DNA from: Verrucomicrobiota bacterium
GTDB lineage: Bacteria > Verrucomicrobiota > Kiritimatiellia > SS1-B-03-39 > UBA6053
Direction: 5' to 3'
NCBI GenBank assembly: GCA_020831625.1
Contig: JAFIGD010000004.1
Location: 89,792 to 153,791, forward strand
DNA length: 64,000 nt
The notes under the pieces are model-generated. The model searched no databases. It was not told the DNA's origin and saw only the letters and a list, made by a program, of their open reading frames with translations. The position numbers and the translations under genes are program-made. Shown here in pieces: positions 27,008 to 35,343 of this stretch (position 1 is its first letter; each line of letters begins with the position of its first letter).

Positions 27008-28153
27008 TCAGGTCAGTTTGATTTTAACTTTTCCGGGAGCGGCGGGGGCCGGGGCCGGCGGGGCGTTCGGCGCGGGGTCCCGGAGCGGCGCGGAGGGCTG
27101 GGCGGCCTTGATTTGCGGCGCCGCCACCGGAGCGGGGGCCTCCATTTGATTGCGCAGACGGATCATGCGCTCATTGAGATCCCGGTAGGAGCGGGTCAAA
27201 TCCCGGTGGGCCTCCTCGATCCGGTTCAACTGGGTCAGGGCCTCCTCGCGGAGAGCCTGCTCCCGCCCGCGTTCCTCGACGCGCCGCGAGCGTTCCAACC
27301 GCAGCTCCTCCTCGGATTCAGACAGACGGATCTGAACACTTTCCAACTGACGGTTCCGCAAATCGAGAGACTCCATCAGATGGTCCAGTTGCAGGCGGAG
27401 TTCCTGATACGCCTGGCGCAGGTCGGGGTCCTCGCCGCTGGCGGCGCGCTCACTCACGAGATTTTGCATTTCCTCGAGTTGGTTGCGGCGGCGTTCCAGC
27501 GCCCGGATGCGCTCCGTGGATTTGCGGCCCCATTCCTTCAGTTCATCCCGCTCGGCCTCCCAGGCGGTTTCCCGGGCCTCCATGGTCTGCTGCGCCTCCT
27601 CATATAACTGCTTCCATTTGGAGGCCTCGCGGGCGAACTGGTCACGTTCCCGCATGTGTTCGCTCCAGTTTTCGGCGGGAGCGGAGGTTTCCGCCTCCTC
27701 GGTCGCAGGCTTCGCGGCCCCGACCGTTTCCAGATCGCGGATCCGGACAAAATTATCCACCAGTTGCTTTTCGAGGATATGATTCTGCGAGATCAGCGCG
27801 GAACAGAGGGCGTTCACGGCGGGATAGCTTTCGCCGGTGGGCACATGCACAACCTCCCAGTCGGGTTCAACCTCCCCGGACTCCATTTCCGTGCGCAGCG
27901 AAAGAATATGACACAATTCGTAGGGATCGCCCTCCGGATGAATAATTTGCCATTCCATCTGAAGCGCCGGAATTTCGGCCGCCGACTGCCAGGGGCCGTC
28001 CTGGGAGGTGGCGACCACGCATCCTCCGTGCAGAGATCCGGTGGACGCCCAGTGTTGGAGTGTGGTCAGGGCCACAGGGCCGAACTGTTCATCATCAATG
28101 CGGGCGTACCAGCCGTTTGCGGGGGCATTTGTGGGGGTAGGGGAGTCAGACAT
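27008..28153 (-). CDS. GYF_2-domain protein with long coiled coil
   Basis: A 381-residue protein. Residues ~13-65 form a GYF_2 (DUF4339-type) domain: GWYARIDDEQFGPVALTTLQHWASTG and then ATSQDGPWQSA. Residues ~165-345 are strongly heptad-rich coiled coil with many E, R and Q. A proline/alanine-rich tail ends in KVKIKLT. There is no signal peptide or membrane helix, so it should be cytoplasmic. GYF_2 domains bind proline-rich peptides or act as adaptors. Its place between a LysM lipoprotein gene and cvpA/dnaG suggests an envelope or division scaffold, but that is only inference. Confidence 0.75.
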   Translation of the reverse strand: MSDSPTPTNAPANGWYARIDDEQFGPVALTTLQHWASTGSLHGGCVVATSQDGPWQSAAEIPALQMEWQIIHPEGDPYELCHILSLRTEMESGEVEPDWEVVHVPTGESYPAVNALCSALISQNHILEKQLVDNFVRIRDLETVGAAKPATEEAETSAPAENWSEHMRERDQFAREASKWKQLYEEAQQTMEARETAWEAERDELKEWGRKSTERIRALERRRNQLEEMQNLVSERAASGEDPDLRQAYQELRLQLDHLMESLDLRNRQLESVQIRLSESEEELRLERSRRVEERGREQALREEALTQLNRIEEAHRDLTRSYRDLNERMIRLRNQMEAPAPVAAPQIKAAQPSAPLRDPAPNAPPAPAPAAPGKVKIKLT

Positions 28154-28192
28154 AGGATACGGGCCTCGGGAAGCGTTAACCGGTGGAGCCGC

Positions 28193-28747
28193 TTAGGGGA
28201 TGGTAAGGGTTTGGCCCACGCGGAGAACATTGGGGTTCTGGATATTGTTGGCGCGGATGATGGCCTGGGGACTGACCCCCCACGCGGCGGCGATGGCGCT
28301 GAGAGTTTCGCCGCTGGCCACAGTGTGGGCGCGACCACCGCCGGAGGACGGGGCGGCGCGGTTCTGCTGCATCAATTCAGCCATGCGGTTGCTGAGGATC
28401 GAGATGATCTCCTCCCGGTCCTTGGCCCGCTGCTGATCCAGGGCCTGAAGTTGTTGCTCCAGGCGGCTGATGCGTGATTCCAGCCGCTGTAGATCCTGCG
28501 CCTGGGCCTTATTCATTTCACTGCGCATCCGGTTCATTTCCTGACGCAGGGTATGCACCTGGGTGTCGGTGTCCTCCAGGCTCAATTGAATTTGGCGGCG
28601 GGATTCCTCTTCGGCCAGGCGGCGCTCCCGCTCCGCCATGGCCTCGCGCCGCCGCGCTTCCGTCTGGGCGGGCGTTTCACGGGTGGTGACGCAGCCCGCA
28701 CTGATCAAAACAACCGACAAACTGAATAGAATTAAACGTATTTTCAT
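28193..28747 (-). CDS. LysM-domain lipoprotein with coiled coil
   Basis: A 184-residue lipoprotein: the signal ends in the lipobox ISAGC (Cys19), residues ~30-120 are charged coiled coil, and the C-terminal ~45 residues are one LysM motif ([29 protein letters not shown], then [10 protein letters not shown]). It should be tethered to a membrane and bind peptidoglycan. It is the first gene of the LysM-GYF-CvpA-DnaG operon and starts 36 bases after the tRNA-Arg gene. Confidence 0.88.
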   Translation of the reverse strand: MKIRLILFSLSVVLISAGCVTTRETPAQTEARRREAMAERERRLAEEESRRQIQLSLEDTDTQVHTLRQEMNRMRSEMNKAQAQDLQRLESRISRLEQQLQALDQQRAKDREEIISILSNRMAELMQQNRAAPSSGGGRAHTVASGETLSAIAAAWGVSPQAIIRANNIQNPNVLRVGQTLTIP

Positions 28748-28782
28748 GACAATGGACTCTGTGGGCTGGCGACTGAAAGAGA

Positions 28783-28859
28783 TGGCGCCCCGGGCAGGGT
28801 TCGAACCTGCGACCTGCGGATTAGAAGTCCGCTGCTCTGTCCAGCTGAGCTACCGGGGC
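28783..28859 (-). tRNA. tRNA-Arg (anticodon TCT)
   Basis: The acceptor stem GCCCCGG/CCGGGGC, anticodon stem GCGGA/TCCGC with loop CTTCTAA, T-arm with GTTCGAA, and an encoded CCA end are all readable on the minus strand. Anticodon TCT reads AGA and AGG. The 5' end is at 28859. Confidence 0.95.
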
Positions 28860-28942
28860 AAACGAGTGTTGCTTGATATGACTAAATTATGCCACACGGT
28901 CAACGACAAACCTTCCGCAGGCGAATCTGAATTTTTTCCAAG

Positions 28943-28970
28943 AAAAAACCCGGCCGGAAAGGCCGGGTTT
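28943..28970 (-). terminator. Rho-independent terminator after xylA
   Basis: A perfect 10-base stem (AAACCCGGCC / GGCCGGGTTT) closes a 5-base loop and is followed on the minus strand by a T-run. It lies 24 bases past the xylA stop. Confidence 0.85.
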
Positions 28971-28993
28971 CGGGGGGTAAACCGGGAACCGGC

Positions 28994-30301
28994 TTAAATG
29001 AACTGATTGATCATCGCTTCGAGCATTTCCTGACGTCCGGACTGGATTTCGGGTTCGCCGTTGGCGATGGCGTAGGCTTCGAGTTCGGCCAGGCTGGCTT
29101 TGCCGGCTTCGACTTTACGGCCGAGATCGCTGTCCCAGGTGGCGTAGCGCTTGGCGACAAACGCGTCGAGACGTCCGTCCTCGATGATGGCGTTGGCGAT
29201 TTTGAGGCCCCGGGCGAAGGCGTCCATGCCCGCGATGTGGGCGTGGAAGAGATCGACGGGCTGGAAGGAGTCCCGGCGGCGTTTCGCGTCGAAATTCAGT
29301 CCGCCGGTGGTGAACCCGCCCATGCGGAGCACTTCATACATGACGGAAGTGGTCAAATAGAGGTCGGTGGGGAACTCATCGGTGTCCCATCCGCAGTTCG
29401 GAGTGCCGTCATTGGCGTCGATCGACCCAAGAATACCCGCATCGGCGGCGACCCGGAGTTCGTGCTGCATGGTGTGGCCGGCGAGGGTGGCGTGGTTGGT
29501 TTCGATGTTGAGCCTGAAATGCTCCATGAGCCCGTATTCCCGGAGGAAATTCAAGCAGGCGGCGGAATCGCTGTCGTACTGATGGGTGGTGGGCTCCTGC
29601 GGTTTGGGCTCGATGTAGAAGGGGCCCTTAAAGCCGATTTCCTTTTTGTAATCCACCGCCATGTGAAGAAACGCGGCCAGATGATCGAGTTCTTTCTTCA
29701 TATTGGTGTTGATGAGCGAGGCATACCCTTCGCGGCCGCCCCAGAAGGTGTAGCCTTCGCCGCCGAGGCGGTGGGTGCATTCCAGGGCTTTGCGGACCTG
29801 CGCGGCGCCGTAGGCGTACACGCCGAGATTGGGCGAGGTGGCTCCGCCCTGGCCGTAGCGGGGATGGGCGAACAGACAGGCCGTGCCCCACAGCAGTTTT
29901 TTGCCGTGGTCCTTTTGCATTTTGTGCAAATAATTGACCACTTCGTCAAGGGCGGCGTGGGATTCGGGAATCGTGCCGCGTTCGGGAGCGATGTCCCGGT
30001 CGTGCCAGCAGTAATAATCAATCTGGCATTTATTCAGAAATTCGAAGAAGACATCCACGCGGCGCAGGGCGTTTTCGATGCTGTCGGAGCCATCGTCCCA
30101 GGGCATCTGCATGGTGCCCTGACCAAAGGGATCCGCGCCGGTTCCGCGCATGGTGTGCCAGAAAGGGGAGGCGAAGCGCAGGTGTTCCCGCATGGTTTTT
30201 CCGCCGACCATTTCGTCGGGATTGTATTGCTTGAACGCAAGCGGATTGCGGGATTTCGGGCCTTCGAACTGGATTTGCGGGATATCAAAATAATCTGCCA
30301 T
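28994..30301 (-). CDS. xylA: Xylose isomerase
   Basis: A 435-residue cytosolic enzyme that interconverts D-xylose and D-xylulose with two divalent metals. Signature segments are HDRDIAPE (catalytic His/Asp), [26 protein letters not shown] (metal-binding Glu) and [17 protein letters not shown], then SIDANDG and WDTDEFPTD. The length equals the class II family. The ATG at 30301 follows AGGAG by 7 bases; the frame stays open another 123 bases but encodes nothing family-like. It is monocistronic, with a terminator after it and tRNA genes on either side. No xylulokinase is in the window. Confidence 0.97.
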   Translation of the reverse strand: MADYFDIPQIQFEGPKSRNPLAFKQYNPDEMVGGKTMREHLRFASPFWHTMRGTGADPFGQGTMQMPWDDGSDSIENALRRVDVFFEFLNKCQIDYYCWHDRDIAPERGTIPESHAALDEVVNYLHKMQKDHGKKLLWGTACLFAHPRYGQGGATSPNLGVYAYGAAQVRKALECTHRLGGEGYTFWGGREGYASLINTNMKKELDHLAAFLHMAVDYKKEIGFKGPFYIEPKPQEPTTHQYDSDSAACLNFLREYGLMEHFRLNIETNHATLAGHTMQHELRVAADAGILGSIDANDGTPNCGWDTDEFPTDLYLTTSVMYEVLRMGGFTTGGLNFDAKRRRDSFQPVDLFHAHIAGMDAFARGLKIANAIIEDGRLDAFVAKRYATWDSDLGRKVEAGKASLAELEAYAIANGEPEIQSGRQEMLEAMINQFI

Positions 30302-30460
30302 GGACGGTCTCCTGATTTTGTCTTTGGGTATAGGTTGAAGTGGAAAGACGGATTGGTTGACTTTTATGAAAAGAAAACCACAAGGCAAACAGATTTCAGA
30401 GAGAATCCATCTTGCCAAGCGCAAAACTTTCCGTTATTGGTTTTCAGTCAACCCGATTCC

Positions 30461-30537
30461 GGGCGATTAGCTCAGTTGGTTAGAGCGCTTGCTTCACACG
30501 CAAGAGGTCACAGGTTCGAGTCCTGTATCGCCCACCA
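30461..30537 (+). tRNA. tRNA-Val (anticodon CAC)
   Basis: The acceptor stem GGGCGAT/ATCGCCC, D-arm AGCTCAGTTGGTTAGAGC, anticodon stem CTTGC/GCAAG with loop TTCACAC, T-arm GGTTCGAGTCC and encoded CCA are readable. Anticodon CAC reads GTG. It is divergent from xylA. Confidence 0.95.
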
Positions 30538-30541
30538 GTTT

Positions 30542-30578
30542 AAAAACCCCGCAAATATTCGGTTTTGCGGGGTTTTTC
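30542..30578. terminator. Bidirectional terminator between tRNA-Val and the ABC transporter gene
   Basis: AAAAACCCCGCAAA pairs with TTTGCGGGGTTTTT around a short loop, with T-runs on both strands. It begins 5 bases after tRNA-Val and 38 bases past the convergent ABC gene. Confidence 0.85.
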
Positions 30579-30615
30579 TTTGATTCAGGCCGGATTCTAA
30601 ATCCTGAGTTTGGTG

Positions 30616-32388
30616 TTACTTCTGAAGATCTTTCATGCGGCGGAATTCGCTGTCGGGTCTGGCGGCCAGTTCCTCGTAGGTCCCGGTTTCCACGATACGG
30701 CCGTTTTTCATGACCACAACCTGATCCACGTTGCGGATGGTGGAGAGGCGGTGGGCGACGATCAGGGTGGTGCGGCCTTTGATCAGTTTTTCAATCGCGT
30801 CCTGCACCAGTTTCTCGGACACCACGTCGAGGGCGGAGGTGGGTTCGTCCAGCACGATGACCCGCGGGTCGCGGACGAGCGCACGGGCAATGGCCAGGCG
30901 TTGCCGCTGTCCACCGGAGAGAAGAGCACCGCTCTCTCCGATGCGGGCGTCCAGTCCTTCGGGAAGCGCGTCCACAAACTCCCGGACATTGGCGGCATCG
31001 AGGATGTGTTGAAATTCAACCTCATTTACGGTGTCGGCCCCGAAGAGGATGTTTTCCCGGATGGTGCCCTCAAAGAAAATGCTTTCCTGGGGAACCACGG
31101 AGATAAAGCGCCGCCAGCTTCGCATGTCCACGGTGTTCATGTCGGCGCCGTCCAGGAGGATCCGGCCGGAGGTGGGGCGGCGGAATCCGATGGTCAGCCG
31201 GAGAAGTGTGGATTTCCCGCCTCCGCTGGGGCCGACGACGGCCACGGATTTTCCCGCCGGAATGTGCAGTGTCACCTCTTCGACCGCAGGCCGGTCCATT
31301 TCCCGGTACTGGTAGGAAACGTTTTGAAACTCGATCTCCCCGGCCACTCCGGAGACGATGGTTTTCCCCTGATTGAGCTCCAGGTCCGGACATTCCAGAA
31401 TTTCGCCGATGGAGCGGACCGACTCCATGCCTTTGGCCAGTTGGGGGTACAGATTCATAATGGTGTTGATCTGCATAAACATCTGATTAAACAGAGACAT
31501 AAACACAACCACATCCCCGATGCTGATCCATCCCTTTGAGGCCATGCCGAGCATGACCAGCACCAGAAGAAAATTGAAAATCTGAAGGGTCATGAAATTG
31601 CAGGCCTGAAACAGGGCGTTGATCCGGTCCAGCCGTATTCCTGTTTCACCCACCACGTTGATTTCATCCTCCACGCGCCGGACCGCCTCCTCTTCGATCC
31701 CGTGCGCCCGGCTGACAGGAATCATGTCAATCATCTGGGTGACTTCCGAATTCATGGATTCCAGCTGCTGCCGGAAGGCCCGGTTTTCCATCCGCATGCG
31801 GGCGCGGAATTTCCGGGTGACGTAGATCATGACCGGAATAAAGATCATGTAAACCCCCAGGATCGCAGGCTGTTTGGCCAGGGTCACCCCCAGAATAATC
31901 GTGAGGGTGGTCAGCACCATAAAGCCCGAGCTGATCACGTGCTGGGCCAGATGTTGAACCTGTTCCACATCCCGCAGCACTTTCGCCTGCAGCTCCCCGG
32001 TGGCCGCGTTATCGTAATAGGGAATGGAGAGATGCTGCAGGCGGGTGGTCAGCGCGCGCCGGAGGCGGTTTTCCAATCTGCGGGTCAATTGACTGAGTTG
32101 GCTCACAAACAAGGTGTTCAGGGGGATGTTTGCCGACATCAGAATGAACTGTCCCGCAATCAGCGGCCAATACCGCAGCCAGGTGGAGGGTTCTTCGGAA
32201 ACCGCATCAATCAAAAGACCCGTTAACAAGGGCAGCAGCATGGCCGGGAGGCGTTTCAGGGTGAACACCGCCAACATGCCGAGGCCGCGCGCTCGGGAGC
32301 ACTCCAGCCAAAGCCAGAGCGTTCTGAATGGCGCTTCGGCGCTATAGGCCCGGTCCAAAACGTGGACCGCTTGCCGGGAGGATTTCAT
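30616..32388 (-). CDS. ABC exporter, fused membrane and ATPase domains (MsbA/MDR type)
   Basis: A 590-residue half-transporter. Residues ~35-330 hold six membrane helices of a type I exporter. The nucleotide-binding domain follows with Walker A GPSGGGKSTLL, Q-loop VPQESIFFEG, signature LSGGQRQRLA, Walker B VIVLDEPTSALD and the H-loop in VAHRLSTI. It should work as a homodimer exporting a lipid, peptide or drug; the substrate is not readable. Its start overlaps the GH3 stop by 4 bases, so the two are translated together. A GH3-exporter pairing may mean glycoside or muropeptide handling, but this is a guess. Confidence 0.92.
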   Translation of the reverse strand: MKSSRQAVHVLDRAYSAEAPFRTLWLWLECSRARGLGMLAVFTLKRLPAMLLPLLTGLLIDAVSEEPSTWLRYWPLIAGQFILMSANIPLNTLFVSQLSQLTRRLENRLRRALTTRLQHLSIPYYDNAATGELQAKVLRDVEQVQHLAQHVISSGFMVLTTLTIILGVTLAKQPAILGVYMIFIPVMIYVTRKFRARMRMENRAFRQQLESMNSEVTQMIDMIPVSRAHGIEEEAVRRVEDEINVVGETGIRLDRINALFQACNFMTLQIFNFLLVLVMLGMASKGWISIGDVVVFMSLFNQMFMQINTIMNLYPQLAKGMESVRSIGEILECPDLELNQGKTIVSGVAGEIEFQNVSYQYREMDRPAVEEVTLHIPAGKSVAVVGPSGGGKSTLLRLTIGFRRPTSGRILLDGADMNTVDMRSWRRFISVVPQESIFFEGTIRENILFGADTVNEVEFQHILDAANVREFVDALPEGLDARIGESGALLSGGQRQRLAIARALVRDPRVIVLDEPTSALDVVSEKLVQDAIEKLIKGRTTLIVAHRLSTIRNVDQVVVMKNGRIVETGTYEELAARPDSEFRRMKDLQK

Positions 32389-34085
32389 TTTGCGTTGACC
32401 GGAAGTGAGCCGGTGGGCGTGAGTTCGCCGAAGAGAAGATCGACGGCGGCCTCGAGGCTTTGTGGGGCCTTGGAGAAATTGCAGACGACGGTCTTGGCGT
32501 TTTCGGGAACGGTGAAGGCGAAGGGCTTGTTGACCACGACAACAAAAGTTTTCTCGGGATGCCTGGCGATCTGTTCCGCCAGAAAGCCGGTGTGGGCGGC
32601 GGAGGCGCGGTCCTGGAAGTTGGTGATCACGACGGGGTCGTATTCAGGAATGAGGGCCGCCATGCGGGCCAGATCTTCGGCGTCGGCGGAGAAGGCAATT
32701 TCGCAGTAGGCGATGTGCGGGTTGTGGCGAAGGGCGTGCTTGAACATCAGGGCGGGATGCTGAAAGGCGTTGTTGCGCTCGGTACTGATTTGCTCGATGA
32801 GGAGCAGCGTGCGGTCCGGGGGCAGGGGAAGCGCTCCGGCCTCGGCTCGGAGCACGATGCAACTCTTGCGCGCCACCTCGCGTTCGAGGGTTTTGAGCGC
32901 GGGATCGGCGGCGAGGGTGTCGGGCGATTCGCTTTTCGGTGACGCGTCAAAAAGGCCCAGGTCGTATTTCAGGCCGAGGGTGCGGAAGAGTTTTTGGTTG
33001 AGTTCCTCTTCGGGGATTCGTCCGTCCTCGACCCAGGCTTTCACCGTCTCAAAGGTTTGGCCCACCAGTTCGTCCTGGGCTTTCATGAGCACCTGGTCGG
33101 CCCCGGCGGCGAGGGCCATGGCGCAGGCCTCCGGCACGCTGTGGTGGCGGGCCACGCCGGCCATGGTCATGCTGTCGGTGGTGACGACGCCCTGAAAGCC
33201 GAGTTTTTCGCGGATCAGTCCCTGGATCATTTTCCGGCTGAGGGTGCCGATGCGGTCGGGGTCCACGGCGGGGTAGACGGTGTGGGCGAGCATGAGGGCG
33301 GGGAGGAGGCCGAGTTCGATCAAATGACGGTAGGGGCGCAGCTCGCGGTTCCAGAGGGTGTCGAAATCGATGCCGATGACGGGGACATCGTAGTGGGCGT
33401 CGTCGGCGGAATCGCCGCGCCCGGGGAAGTGTTTTCCGGTGGCGGCGATGCCGGCCTCCCGGAAACCGCGGCAGGTTTCGGCGGCGTATTCGGCGACCAC
33501 TTCCGCCTTGTCGGAGTAGGCGCGGATGTTGATCTCGGGATTACGGGGGGCGGTGTTGATGTCGAGCACCGGGGAGTGGATCATGGTCATGCCGACAGAG
33601 CGGGCCTGACGGCCGATGGTTTTCGCGACCTCATACGCAATGCGTTTCTCACCGGTGGCGGCGATCCCCATGGGCTGGGGGAACATGGCGAAGCTTTTGA
33701 AGGAGACGTTTCCCTCGCCCTCGTTGTCGAAAGAAAAATGCAGGGGGAGGGACAGGGGCCGGGAGCTGGCGGCGGCCCGGAGTTGCCTGACGATGTCAAG
33801 GTACTCGGCGCCGGTGAGTTCCGGGGGGGGCACGCCTTTCTTATAGAAGTACTCGTCCCCCTTCATCTGCAGCGCGGACTTTCCGGTTTTGGGGTCCACG
33901 TAATTCCCGAAGGTCCGCTCCGGGGGCGTCACCCGCAGTCCACCGCAATGGTACCGCGTGACGTACTCGAGAATATTGGGGGTGAGGATAGTGCCGTTAA
34001 AGCCGAGCGTCAGACAGGCACCCACTTTTTGGTCAAGCGTCATGTTTTGGATGAGGAAGGGGATGTCAGGGTGATTTGTTGGCAT
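32385..34085 (-). CDS. Glycoside hydrolase family 3, NagZ-like
   Basis: A 566-residue protein. The barrel has GIAATGKHFPGRGDSADDAH, close to the KHFPGHGD...DSH loop of beta-N-acetylglucosaminidases whose His/Asp act as acid/base, and AHTVYPAVD. The nucleophile is Asp304 in VTTDSMTMAGV. A second domain (~380-560) ends in FGELTPTGSLPV, the usual GH3_C ending, making it longer than cytosolic NagZ (~340). No signal peptide is seen. Hexosaminidase activity on peptidoglycan or chitin fragments is likely. The upstream spacer holds a hexanucleotide array. Confidence 0.88.
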   Translation of the reverse strand: MPTNHPDIPFLIQNMTLDQKVGACLTLGFNGTILTPNILEYVTRYHCGGLRVTPPERTFGNYVDPKTGKSALQMKGDEYFYKKGVPPPELTGAEYLDIVRQLRAAASSRPLSLPLHFSFDNEGEGNVSFKSFAMFPQPMGIAATGEKRIAYEVAKTIGRQARSVGMTMIHSPVLDINTAPRNPEINIRAYSDKAEVVAEYAAETCRGFREAGIAATGKHFPGRGDSADDAHYDVPVIGIDFDTLWNRELRPYRHLIELGLLPALMLAHTVYPAVDPDRIGTLSRKMIQGLIREKLGFQGVVTTDSMTMAGVARHHSVPEACAMALAAGADQVLMKAQDELVGQTFETVKAWVEDGRIPEEELNQKLFRTLGLKYDLGLFDASPKSESPDTLAADPALKTLEREVARKSCIVLRAEAGALPLPPDRTLLLIEQISTERNNAFQHPALMFKHALRHNPHIAYCEIAFSADAEDLARMAALIPEYDPVVITNFQDRASAAHTGFLAEQIARHPEKTFVVVVNKPFAFTVPENAKTVVCNFSKAPQSLEAAVDLLFGELTPTGSLPVNAK

Positions 34086-34154
34086 AGACGTTCTCGTCGT
34101 GCGCTTGTTTAAGGCGTGGGGTGTGGGGACTTGAGAGGGGGATGTGGGGAGTGG

Positions 34155-34226
34155 GATTGCGATTAGGATTAGGATTAGGATTAGGATTAGGATTAAGATT
34201 AAGATTAAGATTAAGATTAAGATTAG
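34155..34226 (+). repeat. Hexanucleotide array GATTAG/GATTAA, 12 units
   Basis: One GATTGC unit is followed by about five GATTAG, five GATTAA and a final GATTAG. The stop codon of the HAD gene (34223-34225) lies in the last unit. The order of variants mirrors the array at 14239-14302. Confidence 0.9.
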
Positions 34227-35173
34227 GAGTGGGTGATCCAGGGCGGGGTTTCCGGAAGGCTGTCATGAAAGGCCGTGAGGAGGCTGTCCTGATAGGCACC
34301 GGCGTAGCGGCCTTCAAACAGACGGGGGAGGCCCTGGTTGAGCAGTTCGCCCCAGGACTCCCGTTCCCGGCCGGGGACAATCGGGAAGAAAAGAAAGCCG
34401 TTTTCGGCGGCGGCCTGATGGTCGCCGGGGGCGTCCCCGATCATGAGCACATGATTTTCCGCGTATTTGTCGCCTGCAGCCAGCGCCAGGTGTTCGGACT
34501 TCGTGCCCTGCTCCTGACCGGCGATGATACGGGTGAAGCGGGTGATATCGTGCTCGTTCCATTCGCGGATCAGGTCCGCGCAGGGCGTTTGAGAGACGAC
34601 CATACAGTCGGCATCCGCGCTCAGAACCTCCAGCGCGGTGCGCGCCTCGGCAATCGGCGGCAGATCATGGATAATTTTTTTCACGGCTTCGGCCACGTCG
34701 ATAGACCAGTTCAACGTCTGCAGGAGAATACTGTCCGACTGCAGTTCGTTTCGATGTGCCTGAATGTATTGACCCAGGACGGTCTCGCTGAGGCGGGTTT
34801 CCGAGGCGATCCAGGTCTCCAGTTCGTCTGTGGCGATTACCCGGCCCAACCCGGCCCGCACTTCCGGGCGCTCGTTGAGCCGCCTGATCGCCTCCACCAC
34901 GGCTTTGAAGCGGTTTAAACCCCTTGTTTTGGAGTAAAGGTTGACAAATTCCCAGGTTTCCCGGGCCGGTTTGCCGACCGCCTGAAAGCCGAAACAGTCG
35001 ATGAAAGCCGGGCAGAAACACTCCTTGTGTTTCAGTTCCATGCTGTCGAACACACAGCCGTCTGAGTCCACCCCGATCAAAAAGGGTTTTTCCGGCCTCA
35101 GCGCTTTCAATGCCTGCTGTTTTACAGGACGTTGTATGTTTTGACGGTGTATGTTTTTCGGTTCTGTTTCCAT
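34223..35173 (-). CDS. HAD-superfamily hydrolase
   Basis: A 316-residue phosphatase-like protein. HAD motif I is FLIGVDSDGCVFDSM (DxD replaced by DSDG, still with the Asp nucleophile pattern), motif II lies near DADCMVVSQTP and motif IV is VLMIGDAPGDHQAAAENG. A large helical cap (residues ~60-190) sits between. This is the phosphoglycolate-phosphatase-like class, but the substrate is unknown. The ATG at 35173 has an AAGGA site upstream; another ATG at 35212 would add 13 residues. The C-terminal ITHS and stop run into the hexanucleotide array. Confidence 0.8.
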   Translation of the reverse strand: METEPKNIHRQNIQRPVKQQALKALRPEKPFLIGVDSDGCVFDSMELKHKECFCPAFIDCFGFQAVGKPARETWEFVNLYSKTRGLNRFKAVVEAIRRLNERPEVRAGLGRVIATDELETWIASETRLSETVLGQYIQAHRNELQSDSILLQTLNWSIDVAEAVKKIIHDLPPIAEARTALEVLSADADCMVVSQTPCADLIREWNEHDITRFTRIIAGQEQGTKSEHLALAAGDKYAENHVLMIGDAPGDHQAAAENGFLFFPIVPGRERESWGELLNQGLPRLFEGRYAGAYQDSLLTAFHDSLPETPPWITHS

Positions 35174-35252
35174 TCGTGGTCCTTTTCCCGGATGTTCTGT
35201 TAAAATTTTCATGTAAACTTTATGTATTGAATAAATACTATTAAATATTAAC

Positions 35253-35281
35253 TTAACAAAAAGAATACTCAACGGTATAAT
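35253..35281 (+). promoter_or_regulatory. Sigma70-type promoter for the giant prepilin-like gene
   Basis: TTAACA (35253-35258) and a perfect TATAAT (35276-35281) are separated by 17 bases in AT-rich DNA. Transcription would start near 35288, giving a ~55-base leader before the ATG at 35344. Confidence 0.6.
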
Positions 35282-35343
35282 GTAATAAAGAAGAAAGTGG
35301 AAATAATTACTGTAACATACAAAAAACCGGTGAAGGCTGAAAG

